DNA of 21,241 bases. Origin: an uncultured Verrucomicrobiales bacterium (GTDB lineage Bacteria > Verrucomicrobiota > Verrucomicrobiia > Verrucomicrobiales > Akkermansiaceae). Made by a program: the position numbers and the translations under genes. Positions 7,546 through 15,055 of this stretch are shown piece after piece (position 1 is the stretch's first letter; the number at the start of each line of letters is the position of its first letter). Location of the stretch: contig CALCWC010000146.1 in the NCBI GenBank assembly GCA_937905985.1, forward strand, positions 1 through 21,241. Direction: 5' to 3'. Below the pieces are notes generated by a model. It was not told the DNA's origin and ran no database searches. It was given only the letters and a program-made list of their open reading frames with translations.

Positions 7546-7590
7546 ACAATCTCCCCGTATCTATACGTCAGACAGGTACGGCGCAGAGTG

Positions 7591-7627
7591 AAAAAAACGC
7601 CCCGTTCGGCGGAAGCCGGGCGGGGCG
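7591..7627 (-). terminator. Strong intrinsic terminator, minus strand
   Basis: Read on the minus strand, CGCCCCG (7627-7621) pairs with CGGGGCG (7604-7598). An inner CGGC/GCCG stem with a 4-nt loop sits inside, and seven T's follow (7597-7591). It starts 12 bases after the stop of the small ORF at 7640-7828, and separates that unit from the AbiE promoter. Confidence 0.85.
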
Positions 7628-7639
7628 GTGTGTTGTGAT

Positions 7640-7828
7640 TCATCCCCGGTAGTAGACGATGACGTATTTATTGGTGCCGACGCGGGAGCGGCAGATGGTT
7701 GTTTTTCGTCCGATGACCTTGTGGCACGGGTTGTAGTTCACGCCCTTGGCATGGATAAGCCTGGAGCCATACCGATGGCGACTCAAGGTTAGCCCAGGCG
7801 GAAGTCTGGGGGGTGTCCCCCTCCGCAC
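7640..7828 (-). CDS. Short orphan ORF with its own terminator, unrecognised
   Basis: A 62-codon minus-strand frame from a GTG at 7828, or 48 codons from a TTG at 7786; there is no in-frame ATG. The C-terminal part (GVNYNPCHKVIGRKTT, then ICRSRVGTNKYVIVYYRG) uses G/C-ending codons like real genes here, and a textbook terminator follows its stop. The N-terminal end runs into a hairpin repeat (7809-7821), and a TAA lies immediately upstream of the GTG. It is therefore either a very small basic protein or the surviving 3' end of a longer gene whose front was replaced by intergenic repeat. No function can be given. Confidence 0.4.
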   Translation of the reverse strand: MRRGTPPRLPPGLTLSRHRYGSRLIHAKGVNYNPCHKVIGRKTTICRSRVGTNKYVIVYYRG

Positions 7829-8001
7829 TTACAACTCAGGGAGTCCCGCCGGACGGCGGGGCGTATGAGCGCCAACGCATGTCGACCAATCACGCTCGTT
7901 GCCACCAATCATTGCATATCCGAAGGCCGCGCCGCAACCTTGGTGGAGGCGGGCAATCCTTGTCACGCCGAAGCTCGCAAGGCGTAGGCGGAACGCCTTG
8001 C
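7809..8001. repeat. Hairpin-rich intergenic repeat mosaic
   Basis: Contains GGGGTGTCCCC near 7810, a CCCGCC/GGCGGG hairpin (7845-7860), GAGCGCCAACGCATG (7867-7881), CGCATGTCGACCAATC (7876-7891), and a 9-bp hairpin GCAAGGCGT/ACGCCTTGC (7977-7985 / 7993-8001) followed by A7. Three of these words recur near 21139-21208 in inverted orientation, which suggests a dispersed extragenic repeat. No gene is supported between 7829 and 8094. Confidence 0.5.
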
Positions 8002-8042
8002 AAAAAAATCATTGAGACACATCCACCTGTTAGCTCCAAAAT

Positions 8043-8082
8043 TTGACATAAAAATTGACAAAAGGGAAAAGGCGGGTAAAAT
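8043..8082 (+). promoter_or_regulatory. Sigma70-like promoter of the efflux operon, possible MarR site
   Basis: TTGACA (8055-8060), a 16-base spacer and TAAAAT (8077-8082) make a near-consensus promoter. A second TTGACA lies 12 bases earlier (8043-8048). An imperfect palindrome, CAAAATTT...AAAAATTG (8037-8057), overlaps the -35 box and is a candidate operator for the MarR-type product. The predicted start point leaves only about 5-8 nt before the ATG at 8095, so the message would be nearly leaderless. Confidence 0.65.
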
Positions 8083-8094
8083 CTGCGGCGATTT

Positions 8095-8559
8095 ATGAAG
8101 CATGCTTCCCATCCTAACAAGGAAACGCGACGCAATGCGGGGTTTCTGATGAAGATGATAGTGGATCGGGCGGAAACCTTGTTTGCGGAAATGGAGGGTG
8201 CGCCGGATATCACGCCGGCGCAGTGCCGCGTGCTTTTGTATTTGGAAAGCTGCCGCGGGGGCAGGGACGCGGTGTCGCAGCGCGACATCGAGCGCCACCT
8301 GAACGTGAGCCACACGACGGTGAAGGGGCTGCTGCAGCGGCTGGAGGAAAAGGGGCTGGTGCGCACGGCGTTCGACAGCGAGGACGGGCGCGTGAAGCAT
8401 GCGTACCTGACACCGTACTACCACAAGAGGCACGAGCAGGCGCGCGGGGCCATAGAGCAGTTGGAGACGCGCATGCTGACGGGTTTCTCCGCTGCGGAAA
8501 AAAGGCAGCTGAACGATTTTCTGGGCCGCATGGCCGACAACATTCTACAAAACAATTAA
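8095..8559 (+). CDS. MarR-family transcriptional regulator
   Basis: A 154-residue winged-helix protein of typical MarR length. Helix-turn-helix residues are about 58-88, with the recognition helix SHTTVKGLLQRLEEKG (72-87). The wing carries the family D-x-R signature (D97, R99) followed by YLT (104-106). Flanking N- and C-terminal helices would form the dimer interface. MarR proteins usually repress adjacent efflux genes and release DNA on binding small phenolic or drug-like ligands. Here it is the first gene of the efflux operon, ending one base before the adaptor gene, so it probably autoregulates the whole unit from the promoter just upstream. ATG 8095 is chosen because the predicted transcript starts just before it. 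Confidence 0.93.
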   Translation: MKHASHPNKETRRNAGFLMKMIVDRAETLFAEMEGAPDITPAQCRVLLYLESCRGGRDAVSQRDIERHLNVSHTTVKGLLQRLEEKGLVRTAFDSEDGRVKHAYLTPYYHKRHEQARGAIEQLETRMLTGFSAAEKRQLNDFLGRMADNILQNN

Positions 8560-8560
8560 G

Positions 8561-9916
8561 ATGGACATTAAGACGATATTGACGATAGCCGTGGGCGGGG
8601 CCGCTCTTCTGTGCGGCACCGGGTGCGAGAAGAAGGAAGCGCAGCAGGCGGCGCAGGCCATGCCGCCCGTGAAGGTGGGCGTGATGAACATGGTGCAGCG
8701 CGATGTGACGCTGTACCAGACCTGGTTCGGCCATTTGCGCGGCGTGGAGGAGGCCAATATCCGCCCGGAGGTTTCGGGGCGCCTGCTCAAGCAGGTGTAC
8801 AAGGACGGCTCCTGGTGCCAGGAGGGCGACGTGCTCTTCCAAATCGACCCCGCGAGCTACAAGGCCGCGGTGGATATGGCGAAGGCCAACCTGGAGGCGG
8901 CCAAGGCCAGCGTGCTGCGCGCCCAGGCCAGCTTTGAGCAGGCCGATCAGGACGTGGCGCGCTACTCCGGCCTGGTGAAGTCCGGCACGGTTTCCGAGAA
9001 GAACTACACGGACGCCCTGCAGGTGCGCAAGGAGGCCAAGGCCGCCCTCACCGCCGCGGAAGCCCAGGTGGGCCAGGCCGAGGCGAACCTGGAGAACGCG
9101 CAAATCAATTTGGACCGCTGCACCATCCGCGCGCCGTTCACGGGGCTGGCATCCAAGTCCACGGCGAGCGTGGGCGAGCTGCTGAGCGCGAGCGGGCAGC
9201 CGCTGACCACCATGTCGTCCATTGATCCCATCCGCGTGGACTTTGCGGTTCCCACCAAGCAGCTGGTGCCCAAGATTGCGGACAAAGAGGCGGCCTCCCC
9301 GGAGCAGGGGCCGGCCATCACGGATTTCCAGCTTGTGCTGGATGAGAACACCGTGTTCCCCCATTCCGGCAAGGTGGTGGCGGTGGACAGCGAGGTGAGC
9401 CGCAGCACCGGAACCATCTACTTCATCGGCCATGTGCCCAACCCCGCGCACACCCTGCGCAGCGGCGCGGCCGTGCGCGTGCGCGCCGTCACCGGCGTGG
9501 AGAAGGACGCCTTCCTGGTGCCCGCCCGCGCCCTGATTGCCTCCATGAGCCACCGCTACATCTACATTGTGGCGCCGGACAAGACGCCGGTGGGCATAGA
9601 TGTGCGCCTGGGCGACAGCGTGACGCTGGATATGCCGGATGGCAAGGGAGGGCAGGCGCCGATGCTGATGCAGGTGGTGTATGCCACGAGCGGCAGCATG
9701 GCGGAACACCTCAGGGAAATCGGCTACGAGAACCCGGCGGATGCACCCGTGGTGGTGGAAGGCACGCAGATGGCGGAAATCTACGCCAAGGCCAACCGCA
9801 CCATGAAGGAGCACGGCGCCAAGGAGGGATTCGGCACGCTCGCGCCTGAGACCTTCCAGTACACCGTGCCCACCTCCACCACGCCGTCCGTCACCGCGCA
9901 GGGCAGCCAGCACTAA
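8561..9916 (+). CDS. RND efflux periplasmic adaptor (AcrA/MexA-like lipoprotein)
   Basis: A 451-residue membrane-fusion protein that bridges the inner-membrane pump and outer-membrane channel. The N terminus is a lipoprotein-type signal ending at C22 (GTGC), although the -3 residue is Gly rather than the usual Leu. Domains in order: first half of the lipoyl-like domain (about 60-105, with EVSGRL and GDVLFQIDP), an Ala-rich alpha-helical hairpin (about 105-185), second lipoyl half (RCTIRAPFTG), beta-barrel and membrane-proximal domain. The membrane-proximal region contains an extra segment around SMAEHLREIGYENPADAP before VVVEG. The C-terminal tail is long, so the protein exceeds AcrA by about 50 residues. 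It begins one base after the marR-like stop and ends 12 bases before the pump gene. Confidence 0.95.
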   Translation: MDIKTILTIAVGGAALLCGTGCEKKEAQQAAQAMPPVKVGVMNMVQRDVTLYQTWFGHLRGVEEANIRPEVSGRLLKQVYKDGSWCQEGDVLFQIDPASYKAAVDMAKANLEAAKASVLRAQASFEQADQDVARYSGLVKSGTVSEKNYTDALQVRKEAKAALTAAEAQVGQAEANLENAQINLDRCTIRAPFTGLASKSTASVGELLSASGQPLTTMSSIDPIRVDFAVPTKQLVPKIADKEAASPEQGPAITDFQLVLDENTVFPHSGKVVAVDSEVSRSTGTIYFIGHVPNPAHTLRSGAAVRVRAVTGVEKDAFLVPARALIASMSHRYIYIVAPDKTPVGIDVRLGDSVTLDMPDGKGGQAPMLMQVVYATSGSMAEHLREIGYENPADAPVVVEGTQMAEIYAKANRTMKEHGAKEGFGTLAPETFQYTVPTSTTPSVTAQGSQH

Positions 9917-9928
9917 CACCGCCGCACC

Positions 9929-12900
9929 ATGAGCGCCTATTTCATCAAGCACCCCGTCATTGCCACGGTGATTGCCGTGGTGACCACCCTGCTGGGCCTG
10001 GTGTGCCTGCAGAACCTGCCGATTGCACAGTACCCGGAAATCACGCCCACCATTGTGCAGCTGCAGGGCATCTTCCCCGGCGCGGACGCCCAGTCCGTGG
10101 CCGATTCCGTGGGCACCCCGCTGGAGCGTGAGGTCTCCGGCGTGCAGAACATGAACTACATGACCTCCGTTTCCTCCAACAACGGAGTGTACAACCTGGT
10201 GGTGGTGTTCGACCCGAAATCCGATCCCGACCTGGACCAGGTGTTCACCAACATGCGCTACGGGCAGGCGTCCTCCCGCATACCGACGGAGGTGCTTAAC
10301 TCTGGCGTGACCATTCGCCAGATGCCGGGCCTGCCGCTGGTGATGTACGCGCTCACCTCTCCCGACAACTCGTGGGACCCGGTACACTTCTCCAACTACG
10401 CGCAGATCAAGATGGTGGACGAGCTGAAGCGCGTGCCGGGCGTGGGCGAGGTCAACGTGTACGGCGCGGGCCGATACGCCATCCGCGTATGGCTCGACAC
10501 CGTCGCCATGACCCACCTCAACATCTCTGCAGCCGAGGTGCGCCAGGCCATCCAGCAGCAGAACACCACCAACCCCGGCGGCAAGATCGGTGCGGACCCC
10601 GTGCCCGGAGGCCAGGAGAAAACCTACACCGTGCGCACCCAGGGGCGTCTCAGCTCGCCGGAGCAGTTCGGCGATATCATCGTGCGCCAGGAGGAGGACC
10701 AGATTGTGTACCTCAAGGACATCGCGCAGATTGAGCTGGGCTCGGAGAACTACTCTGTCACGGGCCGCGTGAACGGTCATGCCTCTGCCAGCGTGGTGGT
10801 GTACCAGGCCCCCGGCTCCAATGCCATTGCCACCGTGGACCGCCTGAAGGAAGTCTTTGAGAAGCAGGCCGCCGCCATGCCCCCCGGATTGAAGGGCGAG
10901 CTGGTGCTGGACACCACCACCGCCGTGCGCGCATCAATCAAGGAAATCCGCGCCACGCTGATAGAAGCCGTGGTGCTGGTGGCACTGGTGGTGTTTGTGT
11001 TCCTGCAGAGCTGGCGCGCCACGCTGATTCCGCTCATCGCGGTACCGGTGTCGCTGCTGACCACGTTTGCGGTGTTCCCCCTCCTGGGCTTCACGCTCAA
11101 CACCATCTCCCTGCTGGGCATGGTGCTGGCCATCGGCCTGGTGGTGGACGACGCCATTGTGGTGGTGGAGGCGGTGCAGCACCACATCGACAAGGGGCTC
11201 AACCCGCGCATGGCCGCCTTCGCCGCCATGCAGGAGGTGAGCGGCCCCGTGGTGGCCATCGCCCTGGTGCTGGCGGCGGTGTTCCTGCCGTCGCTCCTGC
11301 TGGAGGGCATCACGGGCACGCTGTTCAAGCAGTTTGCCATCACCATCGCCATCTCCATGCTGATTTCCGCGTTCAACGCGCTCACGCTCTCGCCCGCCCT
11401 GTGCACCATCCTGCTGCGCCCGAGCGCCATCGACCGCGCCAGCGGCCACAGCCGCCTGAAGCGCATCTACATGCGCTTGCACGATGCCACGCTCGGCCTC
11501 GCCTTCCGCATCTTCAACAAGGGATACAACGGCGTGGCCAACACCTACACGATGGTGTGCGGCAAGCTTTCCCGCACGCTGGTGATTTCCATCCCGCTGC
11601 TGCTGCTGTTCTGGGTGAGCATCTACCCGCTCTCCCACAAGGTGCCCGGCGCGTTCCTGCCGGACGAGGACCAGGGCTTCCTGCTCGCCGCGCTCGTCAT
11701 GCGCCCGGACAACTCCCTGCAGGTGTCCTATGACCAGGCCATCAAGCTGGAGAACGCCATCTGGGGCTGCGACTACGCCAAGGAGCCCGAAAAGGCCGAC
11801 CCCGCCCTCAAGCATGTCACCAGCGTGGTGGGCATCAACATCCTCAACTTTGTGCAGACCCCCGGCGCCGCCGTGGCCTTCGTGGAGCTCAAGGACTGGG
11901 AGGACCGCCCCGGCGTGACGCTGGAGGAAGTGAAGAAGCGCATCGAGGGCCGCGTGCACATGGCGGGGCTGGACGGCCTGGCCATGGTGATGCAGCCGCC
12001 GGCCATTCCCGGTGTGGGCGTGTGCAACGGCGTGTCCATGGTGCTGCTGGATTTGGAAGGGCAGGGCGTGCCGTACCTGCATGAGAACGTGGAGAAGTTC
12101 AAGGCGGCGGCGGAACGCCTGCCGGAGGTGGCCCAGTGCATGCACATGATGATGCCGGACACCCCGCAGAAATTCCTCTCGCTCGACAAGGAGAAGTGCC
12201 TTTCCCACAAGGTGGACATCAGCGCCGCAAACGCCATCCTCTCCACCTACAACGGCTCCTTGTTCGTCAACTTCTTCAACAACTTCGGCCAGCAGTGGGC
12301 CGTCTACCTCCAGGCCCGCGGTGCCGACCGCACCGACATCGACAAGATGGAGGGCTACTTCATCACCAACCGGGAGGGTGACCGCGTGCCGCTGGCGGCC
12401 ATCGTCAACGTGCAGGACGTGGCGGACACCGAGTTCGTGATGCACCACAACATCTACAACGGCGCCAAGCTCACCGTCATGCCCAAGCCGGGGTATTCCA
12501 CCCAGCAGCTCATGGAGGCCCTGGAGAAGCTTTACGCCGAGGAGATGGACACCACCCGAATCGGCATGGACTACGAGGACATGAGCTTCCAGGAGAACAA
12601 GGTGCGCCATTCCGCCAGCCTGCTGGAAATCTTCGCCATGTCCGGCGTGTTTGCGTTCCTCATCCTGGTGGCGCTGTATGAGAAGTGGTCACTTCCGCTC
12701 TCCGTGTTCATGACGGTTCCGATTGCGGTGGCGGGCGCGTACGCCGGCCTGTGGGTGATGGGTCTGGAGCTCAACCTGTACGCGCAGGTGGGCCTGGTGA
12801 TGCTGGTGGGCCTGGCGGCCAAGAACGCCATCTTGATTGTGGAGTTCGCCAACCTGGAAATGCAACGCGGCAAGGCTCTCATGGAAGCCACGCTCGCGGC

Positions 12901-13204
12901 GGCGCGCCTGCGCTTCCGCCCGATTGTCATGACCTCGCTGGCCTTCATCCTGGGCTGTCTGCCGCTGATGTTCTCCACCGGTTCCGGCGCCATGGCGCGC
13001 TGCTCCATCGGCACCGTGGTGGTGATGGGCATGCTGGTGGCCACCGTGGTGGGCGTGTTCCTCATCCCCTGCTCATACGTCTTCATCATGCGCCTCTTCC
13101 GCATCACCTTCAAGCTCAACGAGCTTGCGGAGGACCCCGACGAAGAGGGCGCACGCCGCTATCTGGCCGCCGATAGCCAGCACTCGAAGCAAGACGGAAT
13201 TTGA
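9929..13204 (+). CDS. RND multidrug efflux pump (AcrB/MexB type, HAE1)
   Basis: A 1091-residue inner-membrane proton/drug antiporter. It opens with the conserved FIKHPVIATVIAVV helix, followed by IAQYPEITP and the porter domain. D407 and D408 in GLVVDDAIVVVEA occupy the same positions as the AcrB proton-relay aspartates. In the second half, the relay lysine is K965 in LVGLAAKNAILIVEFA. Two large periplasmic loops and twelve expected membrane helices are present, so the chain is complete and about 40 residues longer than AcrB. It should form a trimer with the adaptor encoded just upstream and the channel encoded downstream. Substrates cannot be predicted. No Shine-Dalgarno precedes the ATG; translation is probably coupled through the 12-base gap. 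Confidence 0.97.
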   Translation: MSAYFIKHPVIATVIAVVTTLLGLVCLQNLPIAQYPEITPTIVQLQGIFPGADAQSVADSVGTPLEREVSGVQNMNYMTSVSSNNGVYNLVVVFDPKSDPDLDQVFTNMRYGQASSRIPTEVLNSGVTIRQMPGLPLVMYALTSPDNSWDPVHFSNYAQIKMVDELKRVPGVGEVNVYGAGRYAIRVWLDTVAMTHLNISAAEVRQAIQQQNTTNPGGKIGADPVPGGQEKTYTVRTQGRLSSPEQFGDIIVRQEEDQIVYLKDIAQIELGSENYSVTGRVNGHASASVVVYQAPGSNAIATVDRLKEVFEKQAAAMPPGLKGELVLDTTTAVRASIKEIRATLIEAVVLVALVVFVFLQSWRATLIPLIAVPVSLLTTFAVFPLLGFTLNTISLLGMVLAIGLVVDDAIVVVEAVQHHIDKGLNPRMAAFAAMQEVSGPVVAIALVLAAVFLPSLLLEGITGTLFKQFAITIAISMLISAFNALTLSPALCTILLRPSAIDRASGHSRLKRIYMRLHDATLGLAFRIFNKGYNGVANTYTMVCGKLSRTLVISIPLLLLFWVSIYPLSHKVPGAFLPDEDQGFLLAALVMRPDNSLQVSYDQAIKLENAIWGCDYAKEPEKADPALKHVTSVVGINILNFVQTPGAAVAFVELKDWEDRPGVTLEEVKKRIEGRVHMAGLDGLAMVMQPPAIPGVGVCNGVSMVLLDLEGQGVPYLHENVEKFKAAAERLPEVAQCMHMMMPDTPQKFLSLDKEKCLSHKVDISAANAILSTYNGSLFVNFFNNFGQQWAVYLQARGADRTDIDKMEGYFITNREGDRVPLAAIVNVQDVADTEFVMHHNIYNGAKLTVMPKPGYSTQQLMEALEKLYAEEMDTTRIGMDYEDMSFQENKVRHSASLLEIFAMSGVFAFLILVALYEKWSLPLSVFMTVPIAVAGAYAGLWVMGLELNLYAQVGLVMLVGLAAKNAILIVEFANLEMQRGKALMEATLAAARLRFRPIVMTSLAFILGCLPLMFSTGSGAMARCSIGTVVVMGMLVATVVGVFLIPCSYVFIMRLFRITFKLNELAEDPDEEGARRYLAADSQHSKQDGI

Positions 13205-13235
13205 CCTTTATTTCTTATCGTTTTTTAACTATAAT
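13201..13235 (+). promoter_or_regulatory. Possible internal promoter before the OMF gene
   Basis: The 54-base gap between pump and channel genes is unusually A+T-rich and contains a perfect TATAAT (13230-13235). The only TTGACC (13201-13206) is 23 bases away, too far for a standard promoter. It could boost channel expression, or be chance. Confidence 0.25.
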
Positions 13236-13258
13236 CCAACCCGTAAACGCACGAGACA

Positions 13259-14710
13259 ATGAAACAGACTGCGATACTCACCTTGACCGGAACCGTGATT
13301 CTGCTGAGCGCATGCGCCATCGGCCCGCGCTGGCAGGAGCCCAACATGCCCGTGCCCGCTGAATTCAGGGGCGCATCCATTTCCGAGAGTACCATGGCGG
13401 ACCTGCCCTGGCAGGTGGTGCTGTCCGACCCCGACCTGCAGAGCCTGCTGCGCGATGTGTTTGCCCACAACCGCAACCTGGAGGCCATGCAGCACAACGT
13501 GAACGCCGCCCGCCACTACGTGACGGTGCAGGCAGCGCCGCTCTTCCCGTGGTTGGGTTACGGCGGTGCCGTCAGCAAGGGCATGAACAACTCCGGCGGC
13601 TCCGGCATCGCTCACACCTCCAGCACCACAACCAACCCCGGCAGCATCAGCCTCAACGCCTCCTGGGAGCTGGATATCTGGGGCAACACCCGCAAGCGCG
13701 TGGAAAGCGCCAAGGCACAGGCAGAGGCCGCAGAGGAGGACTTCAACAACATGCGCATCTCGCTCATGAAGTCTGTGGCCTGCGGCTACCTGCAGCTCAT
13801 CATGCTGGACGAACAGCTGGCCATTGCCAAGAATGCCGTGCAGTCCTACTCCGAGTCCCTGGAACTCTTCAACAACCGCCTCAAGGGGGGCATCGGCACC
13901 TCCCAGCAGACCGCCGCCGCCCAGGCGTCGCTCTCCTCCGCGGAGGCTCAGGTGCCGCAGCTGGAAAGCCAGATTGCCGCCCTGGAGAACACGCTTTCCA
14001 CGCTCGCCGGCCGCATGCCCGGGCCCATCCCCCGCAGCAGAACGCTTGACGACTATGTGAACGCCAGCGACGTGGCACCGGGCATTCCCGCCCATGTGTT
14101 GTCACGCCGCCCCGACATCCGCTCCAAGGAGCTGGCCCTGCGCGCCGCCAATGCGGACATCGGCGTGGCCATCACCAACTTCTTCCCGAGCATCAGCCTT
14201 ACCGGCGCCATGGGTTACGCCAGCGCGGATTTGCGCACGGCCATCAGCGGCCACCGCACCGGCTGGGGCGTGCAGGCCAACCTGGCGGGCCCGCTCTTCC
14301 GCGGCGGCCAGCTCGTTGGCGACTACAAGATGAAGAAGGAGGCCTTCATGGCAGCCAAGGCCGCCTATGAGCAGACCGTGCTCAACGCCATGTCGGAAAT
14401 CTCCTCCACCCTCACGGAACGCCGCAAGTTCAAGGATGTGCTGGCCAACCAGGAGAAGGCCGTGGCTTCCTACCAGGAGTATGTGCGCCTGGCCAAGGAG
14501 CTCTACACCCAGGGCCTTTCCAACTATTATGAGGTGCTCACCGCGCAGCAGGGTCTCTTCCCCGCGCAGACCCAGCTCGCCGCCATGCGTTTCCAGTACG
14601 CCTCCTGCATCCCCACACTCTACACCCAGTTGGGCGGCGGATGGCGCGACCAGCAGAACGACAACCTGGACGCCAACGGCCAACCCGCCATCCCGGAGCC
14701 CAAGGAGTAA
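13259..14710 (+). CDS. Outer-membrane efflux channel (NodT/OprM family lipoprotein)
   Basis: A 483-residue outer-membrane factor that completes the tripartite pump. It has a lipoprotein signal with lipobox LSAC (C19). The OMF repeat signatures follow: SWELDIWGNTRKRVESAKA in the first half, and SRRPDIRSKELALRAANADI with the FPSISLTG motif in the second. Ala/Gln-rich helices on either side form the periplasmic tunnel. Length is normal for OprM-type channels. It is the last gene of the operon and is followed 8 bases after the stop by the first arm of a terminator. The 54-base gap upstream is the longest in the operon. Confidence 0.95.
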   Translation: MKQTAILTLTGTVILLSACAIGPRWQEPNMPVPAEFRGASISESTMADLPWQVVLSDPDLQSLLRDVFAHNRNLEAMQHNVNAARHYVTVQAAPLFPWLGYGGAVSKGMNNSGGSGIAHTSSTTTNPGSISLNASWELDIWGNTRKRVESAKAQAEAAEEDFNNMRISLMKSVACGYLQLIMLDEQLAIAKNAVQSYSESLELFNNRLKGGIGTSQQTAAAQASLSSAEAQVPQLESQIAALENTLSTLAGRMPGPIPRSRTLDDYVNASDVAPGIPAHVLSRRPDIRSKELALRAANADIGVAITNFFPSISLTGAMGYASADLRTAISGHRTGWGVQANLAGPLFRGGQLVGDYKMKKEAFMAAKAAYEQTVLNAMSEISSTLTERRKFKDVLANQEKAVASYQEYVRLAKELYTQGLSNYYEVLTAQQGLFPAQTQLAAMRFQYASCIPTLYTQLGGGWRDQQNDNLDANGQPAIPEPKE

Positions 14711-14717
14711 TTCCTAT

Positions 14718-14788
14718 CGCCCGTCTGGACCACGGGACTTTCCGGGCGTGCTTCCGCGCGCCCGGAAACGGGCGGTGGGTGGTTTTTT
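14718..14788 (+). terminator. Nested-hairpin terminator of the efflux operon
   Basis: An outer stem CGCCCGT (14718-14724) / ACGGGCG (14768-14774) encloses, and slightly competes with, an inner stem TCCGGGCG (14741-14748) / CGCCCGGA (14759-14766). A T6 run follows at 14783-14788, nine bases after the outer arm. It ends the efflux transcript. The 345 bases between the channel and the autotransporter hold this terminator, a pyrimidine tract and a promoter, and no gene I can support. Confidence 0.7.
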
Positions 14789-14896
14789 CAAGTTGCGCTT
14801 CACCGCTTGGCGCACTGCATGCATAAGATGCTTGAATCCCGTTTGCTGGGTTGATTTTGGCCTATTTGTTTCTCCCGCCGTTTCAACCGTAAAGCG

Positions 14897-14929
14897 CTCC
14901 CTCTTCCCCCTTTTTTCCTCTTTTTTTTC
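14897..14929 (+). other. 33-nt uninterrupted pyrimidine tract
   Basis: Every base is C or T, including C5, T6 and T8 runs. It lies 30 bases upstream of the -35 box of the autotransporter promoter. Such tracts can bend DNA, form triplexes or change length by slippage; any effect here is inference. Confidence 0.6.
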
Positions 14930-14958
14930 AGGAAAAGCTAATTGTTGGAGATTTGAGC

Positions 14959-14988
14959 TTGCCTGCACGGGATGGGAGGTGCTATAAT
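14959..14988 (+). promoter_or_regulatory. Autotransporter promoter
   Basis: TTGCCT (14959-14964), an 18-base spacer and a perfect TATAAT (14983-14988). The predicted transcript has a leader of about 60 nt before the ATG at 15056, with no Shine-Dalgarno near the start. Confidence 0.6.
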
Positions 14989-15055
14989 GCTAATGAAATG
15001 ATGGGAGGACTGTGTCTGGTCCTTCTGCTCGCTCTCAACCTCAATCAAAACCAAA

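Noticed and set aside
7977..8001. Hairpin as a terminator before the efflux operon
   Set aside because: The 9-bp stem is followed by A's on the plus strand and preceded by T's on the minus strand, so neither orientation gives a stem followed by a U-run.
7813..8046. Plus-strand 77-codon ORF in the intergenic region
   Set aside because: It runs through hairpin repeats, has low-complexity Arg/Gly/Ser content and no start signal; better explained as repeat DNA.
8210..10780. 856-codon antisense frame opposite the regulator, adaptor and pump genes
   Set aside because: Its product is an implausible His/Gly/Arg/Ala-rich sequence and it lies opposite three clear genes; long antisense frames are expected in very G+C-rich DNA.
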